Assembly: GCF_027587205.1 (NCBI RefSeq) | Contig: NZ_JAPDOD010000007.1 | Location: 1 to 64,000 of the forward strand | DNA from: Solirubrobacter ginsenosidimutans | GTDB lineage: Bacteria > Actinomycetota > Thermoleophilia > Solirubrobacterales > Solirubrobacteraceae | Length of the DNA stretch: 64,000 bases | Direction: 5' to 3' | Shown: positions 33,544-41,844 of the stretch, one piece after another | How the letters are laid out: the number at the start of each line of letters is the position of its first letter | Position numbering within the stretch: position 1 is the stretch's first letter | The notes under the pieces: generated by a model | Databases searched by the model: none | Told to the model about the DNA's origin: nothing | Seen by the model: only the letters and a program-made list of their open reading frames with translations | Program-made: the position numbers and the translations under genes

Positions 33544-34994
33544 GTGAAGCGCGTCATCGCCGGCGCGTCCGCCGCCGCTCCGCGCCGCACGAACACGGTC
33601 GGCGCGGGCGGGTCGGCGACGAGCGCGTCGCGCACGCGGCCGAGCCCTTCCTCGCGCCAGCGATCTGGGAACCCAACCACCAGGAGGCCGGCGCCCCGCG
33701 CGTGCTCGAAAACGGCGCGCCGCCCGGGGCGGGCGAGCACCGGCTCCGCGACCACGCCGCTGCGGCGTTGGACGATCAGCGAGGCGTCGGCCAGTAACCG
33801 GCTGGCGTCACGTCCGCGTCGGCCGGTGACGGCGCCGATCAGGCGCAGCGGAGCTCCGGTCGCGCGCGCTACGCGCGCGGCCAGCTCGAGCGCCGCCCAG
33901 TCGTGGCGTCCGGCCCCGAAGGGGACGAGCACCGGCCCGTCACGCGGCGCGCTGGTCAGCACGCCGACATCGCAGCGCGCGGTTTCGACCACCACGCGGG
34001 CGGCGCCTTCCAGCGGCGCGCCCTGCAGCAGGATCAGCTCGCACCCCTCGCGCTCGGCGAGCCGTGCGAGGTCGGGACCGGGCTCCGGCGACGAGAACGC
34101 CGCTGCGCGCGCTTCGGGAAGCTCGCGCGCACGGGCCGCGAGTGCGCTCGTCGCTGCGCTCACCTCGTTCGCCGGCACGACGCACGCGAGCACCAGCGGC
34201 GCCGCCAGCGACGTGGCCAGCGCCAGCAGATCGTCGAGGCGTTCGATCGAGGACGGGACGACCAGCAGCGAGCCCGCCGTCGGCACCTCGGCCGGTGGAT
34301 CGAGCGCCGGGTCCTGCTGCAGGATCGCGGTCTCGAGCCTTCGCAGCTCCCCGCCCGGCTCGAGCCCGAGCTCGCTCGCCAACTCGCGCCGCGCCATCCG
34401 GTAGGCCTGCAGCGCCTCGGCCTGGCGCGCCGAGCGGTAGAGCGCGAGCATCAGCTGGCCGCGTAGCCGCTCGCGCAACGGGTGTTCCGCGATCACGGCC
34501 TCGAGCTCGCCGACCAGATCCGCGTGGCCGCCGTTGGCGAGGTCGTCGTCGATGCGCTCCTCCAGCGTGACGAGCCGCAACTCGTCCAGCCGGGCGCGCT
34601 CAGCTTGCACGCACGGCTCGTAGGCGAGGTCCTCGTATGCCGGCCCGCGCCACAGCGCGAGCGCCTCGTGCGGACGGCCCTCGGCGCGCAGCCGCTTGAA
34701 CTTGCCCAGGTCGAGCTCTGACGCGTCGACCCGGAGGGCGTAGCCGGGCGGGCGCGTGGTCAGCCGGTCCGGCCCGAGCTCCTTGCGCAGCCGCGAGACG
34801 TAGACCTGGATGCTGTTCTCCGCGGTGGCCGGCGGCGCGTCGCCCCACAGCTCCGCCAGCAGGTGGTCCTTCGAGACGATCCCGTTCGGGTTCTGGAGCA
34901 GGATCGCCAACAGCGAGCGTTGCTTGATCCCGCCGAGCGCGACCGCGCGCCCGCCGTCGCTGACCTCAAGGGGGCCGAGGATGCGGAAGTCCAT
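33516..34994 (-). CDS. SARP-BTAD regulator fused to universal-stress-protein-like domain
   Basis: 492 residues. A winged helix (MDFRILGPLEVS, IKQRSLLAILL, VYVSRLRKELG) occupies 1-90 and BTAD about 95-245 (EHPLRERLRGQLMLALYRSA). Instead of the usual NB-ARC, about 255-475 looks like two Usp-type Rossmann halves (LLVVPSSIERLDDLLALATS, VGVLTSAPRDGPVLVPFGAG, ADASLIVQRRSGVVA, AGLLVVGFPDRWREEGLG). Usp domains bind ATP or AMP, so nucleotide could gate DNA binding; that is inferred. The start at 34994 follows the SARP N-terminus. It lies 63 nt after histidine kinase A and overlaps the receptor kinase gene. Confidence 0.75.
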   Translation of the reverse strand: MDFRILGPLEVSDGGRAVALGGIKQRSLLAILLQNPNGIVSKDHLLAELWGDAPPATAENSIQVYVSRLRKELGPDRLTTRPPGYALRVDASELDLGKFKRLRAEGRPHEALALWRGPAYEDLAYEPCVQAERARLDELRLVTLEERIDDDLANGGHADLVGELEAVIAEHPLRERLRGQLMLALYRSARQAEALQAYRMARRELASELGLEPGGELRRLETAILQQDPALDPPAEVPTAGSLLVVPSSIERLDDLLALATSLAAPLVLACVVPANEVSAATSALAARARELPEARAAAFSSPEPGPDLARLAEREGCELILLQGAPLEGAARVVVETARCDVGVLTSAPRDGPVLVPFGAGRHDWAALELAARVARATGAPLRLIGAVTGRRGRDASRLLADASLIVQRRSGVVAEPVLARPGRRAVFEHARGAGLLVVGFPDRWREEGLGRVRDALVADPPAPTVFVRRGAAADAPAMTRFTWSLTGSAP

Positions 34995-35057
34995 TGGGGG
35001 GGCTCCGGCCGACAGTACCGTTCCCCGGGGCACGCCGCCAGCCTCACCGTGACGGAC

Positions 35058-36629
35058 CTACAACGGCATCGAGCGTGCGGTGTCAATCGGCAAGCGCGCT
35101 TCGACGGTCGTGCCGGCGTCATGCGGGCTGTGTACGTGCAGTTCGCCGTCGAGGGCTTGGACGCGGTCGCGCAGGCCGCTGAGCCCGGTCTCGGCCGGGT
35201 CGGCGCCGCCGATGCCGTCATCGGCGACGCGGAGGAGCAGTTCGTCGCCGCTCGCCGAGAGGTGAAGCCCGGCGCGCGTGGCGTGCGCGTGCTTCGTGAT
35301 GTTGGCGAGCGCCTCGCTCGCGACGTAGTACGCCGTCAACGCGACCGGCGGCGGCAGCGTCGCGTCGGTGAGAGTCAAATCGACGGTCACGGGGACCGGA
35401 GCGCGGGCCGCGAGGTCAGCGAGAGCGCCGGCCAGGCCGCGTGCGATCAACGCCTGCGGGTAGAGACCACGCGCGATGTCGACGAGCTCCTGGTGCGCGA
35501 GGACGAGTTCGCCGCGCAGGGGCTCGAGGACCTGATCGGGCGGCAGCTCGCGCAGAAGCCGTTCCAGGTCTTCGACGTCACGCAGCGGGCCGGAGCGGAG
35601 CTCGGCTTCGAGCTGACGGCGCTCCTCGTAGGCGGCTTCGAGCAGCCCGCGACGCAGGCGGTGGAGCTCCTCGATGCGAGCGCGGATATCGCGATCGCGG
35701 CGGGCGTTGTCGATCGCGGTGGCCGCCACCGCGACGGCCGACTCGGCCAGCGCCCGGTCCGGCATGGCCGCGGGATCGTGGATCAGCGCGACCTCGGTCC
35801 CGTCGTCGAGGACGCGGCCGGTGATCGCGCGGGACGGGCCAGGCAGCGGGTCGGGCGCCGCGCGCCCGCCCTCGTCCGTCCAGCGGCCGCCGGGAAGGCG
35901 CAGCCGCAGCTCGAGGCCGGGGTCGTGCAGCGCGCGGGACAGCCTGGCAGTGATGGGCGCGCCGGCGGGCAAGGTGCCGAGCTCGACCACCAGACCCGAG
36001 GCGGCAGCAGCCTGCCAGCGCCCGGCGCGGAGCGGCACGAGCAGCGTGAGGGCCGTCGCGAGCAGCACGATGTCGTAGGCGATCAGCGACTCGGTCGGAG
36101 ATCCCACCTGGGCGGCCGCGAGCACCGCGGTGACCGCGATTGCGACGGCGGCTAGCGCGGCGGCGGCGACCGGTGCCCGCAACGCCGGGGCGGTACGTGC
36201 GGTGCGGGCCAGCATCGCGGCTGCGATGAGACACGCGACCGCGGCGGACGGCCCGCGAACGCCGGTGGCGAGGGGGGCGAGCAGGGCGGCGACGGCGAGG
36301 ACGGGGGACAGCCGGCGACCTGGGTAGGCGAGGAGCAGCAGCGCGAGCGGCGCACGGTGGGAAAGGACCGCGACGGCCGCGGCGTACGCGGGAAGGTCCC
36401 CGAGGCCGGCCAGTGTGCCCGCCACCCAGGTTGCAGCGACCGCGAGCGCGAGCCATCCCACGAGTCGCGAGCTGCGCACCGCCAGTGCCCCGCCGAGCGC
36501 GAATGCGACGGCCACGAGCGCGTCCAGCACCGCGAGAGCCGGCGCTCCGGCGGGCGCCGCGAGCTCGGCGACGACCGCGGCGAGCACCACCGCCCCAGCG
36601 CCGACACGGATCAGCGCACTCTGCGCCAC
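35058..36629 (-). CDS. NarL-family histidine kinase A lacking the phospho-accepting His
   Basis: 523 residues. About seven N-terminal TMs occupy residues 1-210. A GAF-like region follows (GRVLDDGTEVALIHDP), then a HisKA_3 dimerisation helix and an ATPase domain. The H-box reads EERRQLEAELRSGPLRD where relatives have ER(D)LHDG, so the phospho-acceptor His is Arg (codon CGC at 35595-35597, near residue 345). In contrast the ATPase motifs are good: EALANITKHAHA near 437 (N-box), ADDGIGGADP near 467, GLSGLRDRVQALDG. It should bind ATP but cannot phosphorylate itself on the usual residue. GTG 36629 overlaps the DctP-like stop by 19 nt. It may phosphorylate kinase B, encoded divergently. Confidence 0.82.
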   Translation of the reverse strand: MAQSALIRVGAGAVVLAAVVAELAAPAGAPALAVLDALVAVAFALGGALAVRSSRLVGWLALAVAATWVAGTLAGLGDLPAYAAAVAVLSHRAPLALLLLAYPGRRLSPVLAVAALLAPLATGVRGPSAAVACLIAAAMLARTARTAPALRAPVAAAALAAVAIAVTAVLAAAQVGSPTESLIAYDIVLLATALTLLVPLRAGRWQAAAASGLVVELGTLPAGAPITARLSRALHDPGLELRLRLPGGRWTDEGGRAAPDPLPGPSRAITGRVLDDGTEVALIHDPAAMPDRALAESAVAVAATAIDNARRDRDIRARIEELHRLRRGLLEAAYEERRQLEAELRSGPLRDVEDLERLLRELPPDQVLEPLRGELVLAHQELVDIARGLYPQALIARGLAGALADLAARAPVPVTVDLTLTDATLPPPVALTAYYVASEALANITKHAHATRAGLHLSASGDELLLRVADDGIGGADPAETGLSGLRDRVQALDGELHVHSPHDAGTTVEARLPIDTARSMPL

Positions 36630-38062
36630 GGGTGAGCCGTGTAGACGACGCTCATGCCGCCATCGATGACCCGGACCTCCTTGATGCTCAGCCGCCCGCC
36701 GTAGTAGCTCCAGCGCAGAACCTCGGGCGCCGAGGCGTCGACCCGTGGATGGGTGTAGCGGAACGTCACCTCGTTGCCGCGCACCTCGTAGGTCCCGGCG
36801 CCGTCGTAGTCGCCGACCGTGCCGGGCAGCACTGGATCGACGGTTCGGGTCCACTTGCCGTCCTGCAGACGCACGGTCCACTTCAACCCTTCGCGCGGCC
36901 CGAGGTAGCCGACGCCGCCTGCGTCGTAGTCCCGGGGCATGAGCCTGGTCACGTAGGTGCCCTCCGGGAGCGCCGCGTCGTCTCGTGGCGCGGGTGCCCG
37001 CGCCGGGCGCGGAGCGCATGCGGCGGGGAACGCGAGCCTGCGGGGACCCGCGCCGTCGGTCGCCTCGAAGGCTCGCATGACCGCGGCGGTCGCGGGTGCC
37101 TGACGCAGGGCGGCGCGGACGGACTCGGTCGCGCCGGCGAACCCGCGCAGTTGCGCCACGCTCGCCTCCTTCAGGCGCATGCCGGTGGAGCACACCGACT
37201 CGACCGCCTCGGCGTCGGCGGCCGGCCTTCGCGTGTCCGCGCGCGCGGTGTCCTCCGCCGCCGCCTGGATCACCTCGCGCTGGCTCGGCGACAGGCGCTT
37301 CCACGCCGCCGACGATGCGACCAGCGTCTCGATGCCCGTGAACATCGCGTAGGCCGTGAGGTTGTGCGCCGCGCGCCAGTAGTCGTAGGAGATGACGGTC
37401 CCCGCCGCCGTCTCGAGCCCGTCGAGCCGCCCCTCCTCCAGGCGCTTGTACACCTCGCCGGTCGAGATGCCCTGGACGGGCCGCGCCCCCAGTGCCTGCA
37501 CGCTCGCGGCGGTCGTGGCCTCGTCGTAGAGACGGATGCGCAGCCCGCGGAACGCCTCGGGTCCGGCGAGCGGCTTGAGGGTGAGGAAGCGCCGGGGGTC
37601 GGACGGCGCCAGGTAGAGCGGGACGACGCCGGCGTGCTCGAGATCGGCCTTGAGCAATGCATCGGCCGGGCCGGCCAGTGCGCGCCTGGCGGCATCGAAG
37701 GTCGTGAGCACGAACGGCGCCTGCAGCGCGGCGAACGCCGGCGCGCCGGCGGACGACCAGGTGCGGCCGGGCAGAACCGCGAAGTCCAGCTCGCCTGCGC
37801 GCACCATCCGAGCGACGCGTGCCTCGTTGCCCGCCTCTCCTGACGGATACCGCTGGCTGATGTAGACCGTCAGAGTGCCGCCCGACAGCTCCCCGACGCG
37901 CTTCGCGAAGTGCTCGGCATAGGGCGTCTCCCCGTTGGGCGACTCGAGCTGGATCGCGGTCGGCTGGATCGCCGCCTTCGCGCCTGACTTGTTCGGTGGC
38001 TGGCCCGCGGTGCCGCCGCAGCCTGCGGCCACGAGCATGGCGAGAAGGGGAGCTCTGGTCAT
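36611..38062 (-). CDS. DctP-type (TRAP) substrate-binding lipoprotein with extra C-terminal domain
   Basis: 483 residues. A lipoprotein signal has lipobox LVAAGC (Cys near 15), followed by a TRAP/DctP-family binding protein: ESPNGETPYAEHFAKRVGEL, ELDFAVLPGRTWSS, LRIRLYDEATTAASVQALGA, DGLETAAGTVISYDYWRAA. No TRAP permease genes are nearby. About 110 extra residues after residue 370 (YVTRLMPRDYDAGG..., LKWTVRLQDGKW) form a beta-rich domain. The missing permease and overlap with histidine kinase A suggest a sensory rather than transport role. It is the first gene of the operon. An inverted repeat lies between it and divergent kinase B. Confidence 0.82.
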   Translation of the reverse strand: MTRAPLLAMLVAAGCGGTAGQPPNKSGAKAAIQPTAIQLESPNGETPYAEHFAKRVGELSGGTLTVYISQRYPSGEAGNEARVARMVRAGELDFAVLPGRTWSSAGAPAFAALQAPFVLTTFDAARRALAGPADALLKADLEHAGVVPLYLAPSDPRRFLTLKPLAGPEAFRGLRIRLYDEATTAASVQALGARPVQGISTGEVYKRLEEGRLDGLETAAGTVISYDYWRAAHNLTAYAMFTGIETLVASSAAWKRLSPSQREVIQAAAEDTARADTRRPAADAEAVESVCSTGMRLKEASVAQLRGFAGATESVRAALRQAPATAAVMRAFEATDGAGPRRLAFPAACAPRPARAPAPRDDAALPEGTYVTRLMPRDYDAGGVGYLGPREGLKWTVRLQDGKWTRTVDPVLPGTVGDYDGAGTYEVRGNEVTFRYTHPRVDASAPEVLRWSYYGGRLSIKEVRVIDGGMSVVYTAHPWRRVR

Positions 38063-38096
38063 GGACCGATCGTCCACCGGACTGCGTTGGTTGCGC

Positions 38097-38136
38097 ATCG
38101 GTGCGCACACCCGTCGGTCTCGGGGCGTGCACCGAT
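38097..38136. promoter_or_regulatory. inverted repeat in divergent promoter, possible operator
   Basis: ATCGGTGCGC (38097-38106) and GTGCACCGAT (38127-38136) match as an inverted repeat at 9 of 10 positions with a 20-nt gap. The centre lies midway between the divergent starts of the DctP-like lipoprotein (38062) and kinase B (38187). Confidence 0.45.
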
Positions 38137-38186
38137 CTTCGCCGGTCGCGCTGGTGCAGCGCAAGTGCGGGTGCGAGGATCGCGAG

Positions 38187-39848
38187 ATGGATCGCCGGCG
38201 CGTTGTGGCGCTGCTCGCAGCGGGGCTCGTGGTGCTGGCCGTCGCCGCGGCCGCGCGGCATCCCGACCTCGCACCGGGCGGTGGGTCGCGGGCGGCGCTC
38301 GGGCTCCAGCTCGCGGCCGGCCTGGCGCTGGTCGCCGCCGCCGTGCACGCCGCTCGCCGCAACGAGCCCGCCGTGGCGACAGCGCTGCTCATCGCGGTGG
38401 CCGGGCTGGCGCTCGGGGTGCTGCCCGAGCCGCCGGAGAGCGCCGTGCTGTTCACGCTGGCGCTCGTCGGCGTGGGCCTCCCGGCGGCCGCCGCTGCGCA
38501 CGCCGCGCTGCTGTATCCGGGCGGGCGCCCGGCGGGGGCGCTTGACCGCGTCGCCATCGGGTCGGGCTACATCCTGACGGCCGGGCTGCTCCGGGCGCTG
38601 GTCTTCGATCCGCCGCAGGCCGGCTGCTTCGACTGCCCGGACAACCTGCTGCTCGTGTTCGCCGACCCGGACGCGAGTGCCTGGCTGGAGCGCTGGACGC
38701 CGCGTGTGGCGGCGGCGACGGAGGTCGCGCTCGCCACGCTCGTCGCCGTGCGGTGGTTGCATCGTCCCGCGGCCGCGCGCGTACTCGCGGCACCGGTCTC
38801 CGCCGCGGCCGTCGTCGTGCTGGCGCTGGCGGCGATCGGCAATGTCCGCGGCGCACCGCTGTGGCTCGCCGCTTGCGCGGCCCTGGCGGCGCTCGCGGCG
38901 GGGTTTGCCTGGCGCCCGCTGCGGGCGCGGCGAGCCCGCGCGGTCCTGACCCGCATCGCTGTCACCGCCCCGGCGGGCGCGGGTGAGGTCGTCGACGCGC
39001 TCGGCCGTGCGCTCGATGACCCGGCGGTCGCGCTGCTGGTCCCGCATCCCGAGACGCGCGCGCCGATCACACCCGACGGCGCGCCGGCGGCGACCCACGC
39101 GCCGCCGGGACGGGCGCGCACCGCGGTCGAGCGCCGGGGAGAGATCGTCGCCTGGGTCGAGCATCGCGCCACACCGGACTCGCTCGCGCGCACGGTCGCC
39201 GCGGCCGGCCTGACGCTCGAGCGCGAGTCGCTGCGCACCGCCCAGCGCCTCCAGGCGCGCCAATTGCGTGAGTCGAGCCTGCGGCTCGTGACCGCCGGCG
39301 AGGCCGAGCGCCGGCGGTTGGAGCGCGACCTGCACGACGGCGCCCAGCAACGGCTGCTGGCGCTCGGCCTCGGACTGGCGCGGGCGCGGTCGACCACGGG
39401 TCGCGCCGCGGCCGAGGCCCTCTGGCTGGCCGAGGTGCGCGTCGCGGCGATCCGCGAACAGCTCCGTGAGCTCGCCCATGGCATTCACTCCGTCACGCTC
39501 GCCGAAGGCGGGCTCGCCGAGGCGGTGCTCGCGCTCGTCCAGGCGGCCGGTGGTGGTGTGGCGGTGGACGCGCTGCCCGAGCGGCGCTTCCCGGCCGCCG
39601 CCGAGGCGGCCGTGTACCGGCTGGTCGCGGCCAGCCTCGCGCTCGAGGGCGCGGTGGGCGTGCGGATCGCGATCGAGGCCCGCCCGAGCGAGCTCGACGC
39701 CGCGATCCGCGTGTCCGGCGTCACCTCCGCCGCGCTCTCGGAGGCCGTGGCCCACGCAGGGGCGCGGGTGTTCGCGGTCGGCGGGTCGCTCGCCGTCGCG
39801 GCCGTCGCGGAGGGTGCCGCCGTGCGCGCGAGCGTTCCGGACGCGTGA
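38187..39848 (+). CDS. NarL-family histidine kinase B with intact His box but degenerate ATPase domain
   Basis: 553 residues. About eight TMs occupy residues 1-255, followed by a GAF-like linker. A textbook H-box RRRLERDLHDGAQQRLLALG has its His near 383, then RELAHGIH. The expected ATPase motifs are absent: the N-box position reads AAVYRLVAASLALEG without Asn, no D-x-G-x-G is found, and the tail (ALSEAVAHAGARVFAVGGSL, AVAAVAEGAAVRASVPDA) keeps only the outline. It should accept phosphate but not bind ATP normally. The ATG at 38187 is preceded by GAGGA. It is divergent from the operon with kinase A, its apparent complement. The S33 peptidase gene follows after 88 nt. Confidence 0.82.
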   Translation: MDRRRVVALLAAGLVVLAVAAAARHPDLAPGGGSRAALGLQLAAGLALVAAAVHAARRNEPAVATALLIAVAGLALGVLPEPPESAVLFTLALVGVGLPAAAAAHAALLYPGGRPAGALDRVAIGSGYILTAGLLRALVFDPPQAGCFDCPDNLLLVFADPDASAWLERWTPRVAAATEVALATLVAVRWLHRPAAARVLAAPVSAAAVVVLALAAIGNVRGAPLWLAACAALAALAAGFAWRPLRARRARAVLTRIAVTAPAGAGEVVDALGRALDDPAVALLVPHPETRAPITPDGAPAATHAPPGRARTAVERRGEIVAWVEHRATPDSLARTVAAAGLTLERESLRTAQRLQARQLRESSLRLVTAGEAERRRLERDLHDGAQQRLLALGLGLARARSTTGRAAAEALWLAEVRVAAIREQLRELAHGIHSVTLAEGGLAEAVLALVQAAGGGVAVDALPERRFPAAAEAAVYRLVAASLALEGAVGVRIAIEARPSELDAAIRVSGVTSAALSEAVAHAGARVFAVGGSLAVAAVAEGAAVRASVPDA

Positions 39849-39936
39849 CGCAATCGGGGTCCACCCCGAGGGCGAGGCGCGGATCCATGGGCATGCCCCG
39901 ATGCGCCGTCCGCCGCTGCCGTCGATCGTCGACGCC

Positions 39937-41844
39937 ATGTTGCTTTCACGTTCAGCGCTCGCCGCGACCGCGCTCTCCTGCGCCCTCGCCGCGCCGGCCG
40001 CTGCTGCACCCACCGCCGTGTTCGACACCTGCCCGCCCGAGGCCGAAGGCGCGCGCTGCGGGCACGTGGACGTACCGTTCGACCGCGCCGACCCGAGCGC
40101 CGGGACGATCGCGATCGCGTTCGAGCAGTACCTGCACACCGATCCGGGAGCGGCCGAGAGCGCGATCATCATCAACTTCGGCGGGCCCGGCGTCTCCACC
40201 ATCGCGCTGCGCGACTTGGCACGCGGTTGGCGGGAGGTGCGCGACCGGTTCGACCTGCTGTTGATCGATAGCCGCGGCACCGGGCGCTCCGGCCTGGTCA
40301 ACTGTCCCGACTACCAATCCGGCAACGGCCCGAGCCTGATCGCGCTGGGCGCGACGTGTGCGAGGCAGCTCGGCGCCTCCGCCGTCCGCTACTCGTCCGC
40401 CGACATCGCGAAGGACTACGACGCCGTGCGCGCGGCGCTGGGGTACGAGTTGGTCGACTTCGCGGGCACCTCCTACGGCGGCGTGAACGCCAACGCGTAC
40501 GCGTCGCGCTTCGGGCGGCATCTGCGCTCGGTCGTGCTCGACGGCGGCGTCGAGCCTGCGATGGATCCCTTCGCCCGCGGGTACGTCGGCGTCCAGAAGA
40601 TGCTCGATCGACTGCGGGCGATCTGTGCCCGTTCGCGCAACTGCGGCCGGTCGCCGCGCGAGGCCGCCGGCGCAGTCGGCCGCGTTCTCGACCGGCTGAG
40701 GCGCGCGCCGCTGCGGGGCACCGCACTCGACGCTCATGGCGGGTCGCACGAGCTCGACCTCGCACCCGGCGATCTGCTGGTGCACGTCGTCGACAACGTC
40801 GAGGGGTTCGGGCTCACGCAGGGGGAGTTCCCTGCCGCCGCGGACGCGCTCGAGCGCGGCGACGCCAAGCCGCTGCTGCGGCTCGCCGCCGAGGGCGACT
40901 TCCCGATCCCGGGCGACAGCGGCGACGTCAATTTCTATTCGCAGGCGGCGAACTCGGCGACCTACTGTCTCGACAATCCATGGCCATGGGCGGCGAGCGC
41001 CCCGCTCGCGTTGCGCAAGCTGCAGTGGGCGGCGGCGGTGGCGGCGACTCCGGACGCGCCGTTCGCCCCGTTCCGCGCCGAGGAGGTCATGTTCAGCCTC
41101 TACGGCATGTCGGACTTCTGCCTGCCGTGGCCTGGGACAGGGACGCAACTCGCCGTCGAGCCGGGGGCTCGCTTCACCAAGGCCCCGACGCTGATCCTCG
41201 ACGGCGAGTTCGACGCGAACGTCGGTCGCGCCGAGGTCGTCGCGGCGCGCTTCCCGAACGCGACGCTCGTGCACTTCGAAGGACTCAACCACACCCCCGG
41301 AGGATGGTCTCAGTGCGCGCGCGACCTGCGGGACCGGTTCCTGCGGACGCTGACCATCGGCGACGCGACGTGCGCGGACTCCGCCACGTTCGACAACCCG
41401 GCGGTCACCGCGTTCCCGCGCCGCGCCTCCGAGTCTCCGGCCGCGACGGCCGGCCCTGGCAACCGCGGCGATCTGCGGCTCGCGCGCGTCGCGGCCGACG
41501 CCACCATCGACGCGTTCAAACGCGGCATCCTCAATCGGTTCAGCGGCGGCGACGGCACGGCTCCCGGCCTGCGCGGCGGCAGCGTCCACGCCGACGGTGA
41601 CGAGCACTGGACCGCGACCTTGGACGGCATCCGCTGGACCGACGACGTCGCGGTCAGCGGGACGCTGCGCTGGTCGTTCGACGGCGGCCCGTTCGAGGCC
41701 GACCTGCGGGTCGACGGCCCAGGCCGCAACGACGGCACGCTGCACTTGGCCGGTGGCTTCCTGATCCACGGCGCCCCACGCTCGATCGCGATCACCGGAA
41801 CGCTGACCGGCCGGCGCGTCGTCGCGAGCGTTCCCTCCAACTAG
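39937..41844 (+). CDS. secreted S33-family alpha/beta-hydrolase peptidase
   Basis: 635 residues. Signal peptide SRSALAATALSCALAAPAAA is followed by a tripeptidyl-aminopeptidase-like S33 fold: oxyanion region NFGGPG, LLLIDSRGTGRSG, nucleophile elbow GTSYGG (Ser near 180), catalytic Asp in ILDGEFDANV (near 424), His in GLNHTPGGW (near 451). The last ~130 residues form a separate beta-rich domain (FDGGPFEADLRVDGPGRNDG). It cleaves short peptides from free N-termini in known relatives. An ATG at 39901 is an alternative start. It follows kinase B and ends in a CTAG shared with the convergent regulator gene (4-nt overlap of stops). Confidence 0.85.
   Translation: MLLSRSALAATALSCALAAPAAAAPTAVFDTCPPEAEGARCGHVDVPFDRADPSAGTIAIAFEQYLHTDPGAAESAIIINFGGPGVSTIALRDLARGWREVRDRFDLLLIDSRGTGRSGLVNCPDYQSGNGPSLIALGATCARQLGASAVRYSSADIAKDYDAVRAALGYELVDFAGTSYGGVNANAYASRFGRHLRSVVLDGGVEPAMDPFARGYVGVQKMLDRLRAICARSRNCGRSPREAAGAVGRVLDRLRRAPLRGTALDAHGGSHELDLAPGDLLVHVVDNVEGFGLTQGEFPAAADALERGDAKPLLRLAAEGDFPIPGDSGDVNFYSQAANSATYCLDNPWPWAASAPLALRKLQWAAAVAATPDAPFAPFRAEEVMFSLYGMSDFCLPWPGTGTQLAVEPGARFTKAPTLILDGEFDANVGRAEVVAARFPNATLVHFEGLNHTPGGWSQCARDLRDRFLRTLTIGDATCADSATFDNPAVTAFPRRASESPAATAGPGNRGDLRLARVAADATIDAFKRGILNRFSGGDGTAPGLRGGSVHADGDEHWTATLDGIRWTDDVAVSGTLRWSFDGGPFEADLRVDGPGRNDGTLHLAGGFLIHGAPRSIAITGTLTGRRVVASVPSN

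Noticed and set aside
36630..40301. Very long minus-strand frame extending upstream of histidine kinase A
   Set aside because: Only the part from 36629 has kinase character. The rest overlaps the DctP-like, kinase B and S33 genes in other frames.
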